DNA of 64,000 nt from Platynereis dumerilii (taxonomy: Eukaryota; Annelida; Polychaeta; Phyllodocida; Nereididae): NCBI GenBank assembly GCA_026936325.1, contig JAPTHN010000008.1, forward strand, positions 18,444,259 through 18,508,258. The letters run 5' to 3'. Made by a program: the position numbers and the translations under genes. Below, one piece after another: positions 61,392 through 64,000 of the stretch. A model generated the notes under the pieces. That model did not search any database. It saw only the letters and a list, made by a program, of their open reading frames with translations, and was not told the DNA's origin. Every line of letters begins with the position of its first letter. Position 1 is the stretch's first letter.

Positions 61392-63311
61392 CTAATCAAC
61401 TTCTTCCACCGTAGGTCCTCGGCCTGCGCTTGGCATGTCTCCCGATGCACCGGCACCTTGTGGTTGTCCGTTGGCCGCTCCATGCAGTTTTGCCATAATT
61501 GGACTGCAAGTCTTGTGTAGCTCTTCTAATTGGTGATCATATTCTTCCTTCTCCGCCAGTAGATTGCTCTCCACCCAGGTGGTGACTTCATCACATTTTT
61601 TTGTCACGGCCTCCTTGTCTGCCTCATTCAGTTTATCTCCGGCCTCTCTGCAGCTAGACTTGTACTGGAATGCGAAATTCTCAAGTTGGTTTCTGGCCGC
61701 AACTCTCTGTCGCTGTTTCTCATCCTCGTCTTTGTATTTCTCCGCCTCCGCAACCATTCGGTCGATCTCAGCCTGCGACAAGCGACCCTTGTTGTTGCTG
61801 ATCTGGATGCGTTCCGACTTCCCTGTGGATTCATCCTTTGCGGAGACGTGAAGAATGCCGTTAGCATCAATATCGAAAGATACTTCAATCTTTGGAACTC
61901 CTCGTGGCGCTGGAGGGATCCCGGACAACTCGAACCGACCGAGGAGATTATTGTCCTTGGTCATGGCTCGTTCTCCTTCGAAGACCTGGATGGACACTCC
62001 GGGTTGGTTGTCGGCGTACGTCGTGAAGGTGTTGGAAGTCTTCGTTGGGATCCTCGTGTTGCGTTCGACCAGTTTAGTCATCACGCCCCCGGCAGTTTCT
62101 ATTCCCAAGGACAACGGAGCAACATCAACCAAAAGGACATCTTTGACAACATCATCCTGAACTCCGGATAAGACAGCTGCTTGAACTGCTGCTCCGTATG
62201 CTACGGCCTCATCCGGATTGATGGACTTGTTCAGCTCCTTGCCGTTGAAGAAGTCCTGCAACATTTTCTGGATCTTAGGGATGCGGGTTGATCCTCCGAC
62301 CAGGACGACCTCGTGGATGCTTCCCTTGTCCAACTTGGCGTCCCTCAGGGCTTTCTCGACTGGGTCAAGAGTTCCTCGGAAGAGGTCACTACACAACTCC
62401 TCAAATCTCGCTCTTGTTACAGTCGTGTAGAAGTCGATGCCCTCGAACAGGGAGTCAATCTCGATGTTCGCTTGAGTGCTGCTGGATAAGGTCCTCTTTG
62501 CTCTTTCGCAGGCTGTTCTCAAGCGTCTCACTGACCTCGTGTTTCCAGAAATGTCCTTCTTGAACTTACGTTGGAATTCTTGGATGAAGTGGTTCACCAT
62601 GCGGTTGTCAAAGTCCTCCCCTCCCAAGTGGGTGTCTCCTGCTGTGGACCTCACTTCAAAGATGGACCCTTCAGCGACGGTCAAGACGGATACATCGAAG
62701 GTCCCTCCTCCCAAATCAAAGATGAGGATGTTCTTCTCACTCTGGACTCCTTTGTCCAAGCCGTAAGCGAGGGCGGCCGCAGTCGGTTCATTCACTATTC
62801 GAAGGACGTTCAATCCAGCGATTGCTCCTGCGTCTTTCGTAGCCTGGCGCTGGCTGTCGTTAAAGTAAGCTGGCACTGTGACGACCGCATCTCTCACTCT
62901 CTTTCCCAAGTACGCCTCGGCAATTTCTTTCATCTTGACCAGGACCATGGATGAAATTTCTTCTGGAGCAAAGGTCTTTGTTTCCCCCTTATACTCCACC
63001 TGGATCCTTGGTTTCGTAGAGTCATTCACCAATTTGAAGGGCCAGTGCTTCATATCACTCTGGACTGTCGGGTCGTCAAATTTCCTCCCGATGAGTCTTT
63101 TGGCGTCGAAGACCGTGTTCTTGGCATTCAATGCTACCTGGTTTTTAGCAGCATCTCCAATCAGTCTCTCTGCGTCATTGAAGGCCACATAGCTTGGGGT
63201 GGTCCTGTTGCCCTGGTCATTGGCAATGATCTCCACTTTTCCATGTTGGAAGACTCCGACGCAGGAATAGGTTGTTCCCAGGTCAATTCCGATTGCTGGT
63301 GCGAAATCCAT
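61392..63311 (-). CDS. HSP70: inducible cytosolic heat-shock protein 70 (intronless)
   Basis: This is an ATP-dependent chaperone of 639 residues with the full HSP70 architecture in one exon. The nucleotide-binding domain (about 1-385) holds IDLGTTYS (9-16), [14 protein letters not shown] (197-210) and [13 protein letters not shown] (336-348). The linker is [13 protein letters not shown] (391-403), and the substrate-binding domain and helical lid follow. The C-terminus is GPTVEEVD, and the EEVD end marks a cytosolic form that binds TPR co-chaperones such as HOP and CHIP. There is no signal peptide. The start codon is the first in frame, next to the conserved GIDLGTTYS. Lack of introns and the heat-shock element upstream point to a stress-induced member. 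Codon use is GC-richer than the surroundings, as usual for highly expressed HSP70 genes. No lesion seen. Confidence 0.97.
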   Translation of the reverse strand: MDFAPAIGIDLGTTYSCVGVFQHGKVEIIANDQGNRTTPSYVAFNDAERLIGDAAKNQVALNAKNTVFDAKRLIGRKFDDPTVQSDMKHWPFKLVNDSTKPRIQVEYKGETKTFAPEEISSMVLVKMKEIAEAYLGKRVRDAVVTVPAYFNDSQRQATKDAGAIAGLNVLRIVNEPTAAALAYGLDKGVQSEKNILIFDLGGGTFDVSVLTVAEGSIFEVRSTAGDTHLGGEDFDNRMVNHFIQEFQRKFKKDISGNTRSVRRLRTACERAKRTLSSSTQANIEIDSLFEGIDFYTTVTRARFEELCSDLFRGTLDPVEKALRDAKLDKGSIHEVVLVGGSTRIPKIQKMLQDFFNGKELNKSINPDEAVAYGAAVQAAVLSGVQDDVVKDVLLVDVAPLSLGIETAGGVMTKLVERNTRIPTKTSNTFTTYADNQPGVSIQVFEGERAMTKDNNLLGRFELSGIPPAPRGVPKIEVSFDIDANGILHVSAKDESTGKSERIQISNNKGRLSQAEIDRMVAEAEKYKDEDEKQRQRVAARNQLENFAFQYKSSCREAGDKLNEADKEAVTKKCDEVTTWVESNLLAEKEEYDHQLEELHKTCSPIMAKLHGAANGQPQGAGASGDMPSAGRGPTVEEVD

Positions 63312-63511
63312 CGTCTATAAGTTTTGACAGGTGATGTAAAATATCTATAATCCAACAGTGTGTGTGATAGTAATGTCACTAGTCACTCTGAAGTGCTGCA
63401 AAATTTCCTCTTTGTCACTGTAAGGCTGTCAGCTTCTGTTGCTGCTTCCTCGGTTGTGAAGTCACTTGCTCAATTGCTCGTGGTAAACTGACGTCCATCA
63501 GCCAGTGGCTG

Positions 63512-63519
63512 TATTTATA
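63512..63519 (-). promoter_or_regulatory. HSP70: HSP70 TATA box
   Basis: The minus strand reads TATAAATA about 200 nt upstream of the start codon, placing transcription start near 63485 and giving a 5' UTR of about 175 nt. Confidence 0.8.
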
Positions 63520-63534
63520 TGGCCTGTGATCCAT

Positions 63535-63613
63535 CTAGAATTTCTAGACCACCCAGAACAGCCGAGGAGCTCTGAGAAGCTCTGGGAACAGCTGAGAAAG
63601 ATCTGGAACGATC
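63535..63613 (-). promoter_or_regulatory. HSP70: heat-shock element array
   Basis: On the plus strand, GAA triplets start at 63576, 63586, 63596 and 63606, exactly 10 bp apart. Degenerate TTC-type triplets (TCT, GCT, ATC) lie midway, the phasing of nGAAnnTTCn heat-shock elements. A second cluster around TCTAGAATTTCTAGA (63534-63548) lies closer to the TATA box. Expected to bind trimeric HSF. Confidence 0.75.
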
Positions 63614-63619
63614 TCCCGC

Positions 63620-64000
63620 CATCCAGAAATCTATTTTTAGCAGCGCCTGCTGCAGGTGCGTCACCTTTTGGTTGTGGCGAAGTCGGGAACTAAAATTTGT
63701 AAATACAACGACGCAGACCACGCCTTTCTCGCAATTTCTGTGATAATTGAAGCAAATAAGGTATGATTTATGTTTATTTTTGTTTAGGATAGTTCTTAAG
63801 ATGTATATGCTTCAATTTGAAGTACCATGTGTCGAATTCATCGCCGCCAAATGATGCAAAAGGACAACTTTTGTGAAGAAATGTGGATTCTGAATTATCG
63901 CTCGCTTAAAATGTTCAGGTAAAAATGTTGGCACATGACAGCTTGATCAAATGACAGTTGTTGTGTGACAGCTGGACTATCATACATCCTATTCTGTTGA
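63620..64000. other. region upstream of HSP70, no gene seen
   Basis: No supported coding sequence. Short open frames here look random. Confidence 0.4.

Noticed and set aside
61564-63320. Several plus-strand open frames opposite HSP70
   Set aside because: Antisense shadows of the GC-rich HSP70 coding sequence.
1-64000. Retrovirus-like, LTR or other virus-derived elements
   Set aside because: No protease, integrase, capsid or envelope motif and no long terminal direct repeats were seen. Both reverse-transcriptase fragments are non-LTR LINEs.

Overview
The window is nuclear DNA of an animal. It is AT-rich and intron-rich, with many transposon relics. It holds three spliced protein-coding genes, one intronless heat-shock gene and one tRNA gene. 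The two conserved spliced proteins are close in length and exon-by-exon content to their human counterparts. The dense palindromic DNA transposons, tRNA-derived SINEs and CR1/L2-like LINE suggest a marine invertebrate, perhaps a deuterostome, but I cannot name a species.

Layout. (1) 1-3482: upstream flank, with a three-level nest of foldback transposons at 1253-2545. (2) 3483-16899, plus strand: an eight-exon gene for a secreted or membrane-anchored cysteine-rich (EB/EGF-like) protein of about 305 residues. Every coding intron but the last is phase 1, and the introns are filled with satellites and nested transposons. (3) 16900-22679: convergent intergenic DNA with palindromic elements. (4) 45669-22680, minus strand: TUBGCP3 (gamma-tubulin complex component 3), 23 coding exons, 915 residues. 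Its introns carry a tRNA-Arg(TCT) gene, two 5'-truncated LINEs, several MITEs and three kinds of tandem array. (5) About 45670-45855: a short head-to-head promoter region shared by TUBGCP3 and RIOK3. (6) 50935-58872, plus strand: RIOK3 (atypical RIO-family kinase), 11 coding exons, 553 residues, with an inferred non-coding first exon ending near 45855. About 87% of the resulting first intron is a single nested transposon insertion. (7) 63311-61392, minus strand: an intronless, cytosolic-type HSP70 with a TATA box and a phased heat-shock element.

The genes do not form a pathway. TUBGCP3 (microtubule nucleation) and RIOK3 (40S ribosome maturation) are housekeeping genes that probably share a promoter, and HSP70 is stress-inducible.

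I do not see a new protein system. The most unusual content is the transposon stratigraphy. At least three Russian-doll nests can be ordered in time, because target-site duplications (TA, TTA/TAA, 4-bp, 5-bp and 8-bp) can be read at the boundaries and some elements have an uninterrupted second copy in the same window. One 1.6-kb repeat family with 4-bp duplications, and a TIR element carrying a CGTC-rich minisatellite, are the best candidates for undescribed elements.
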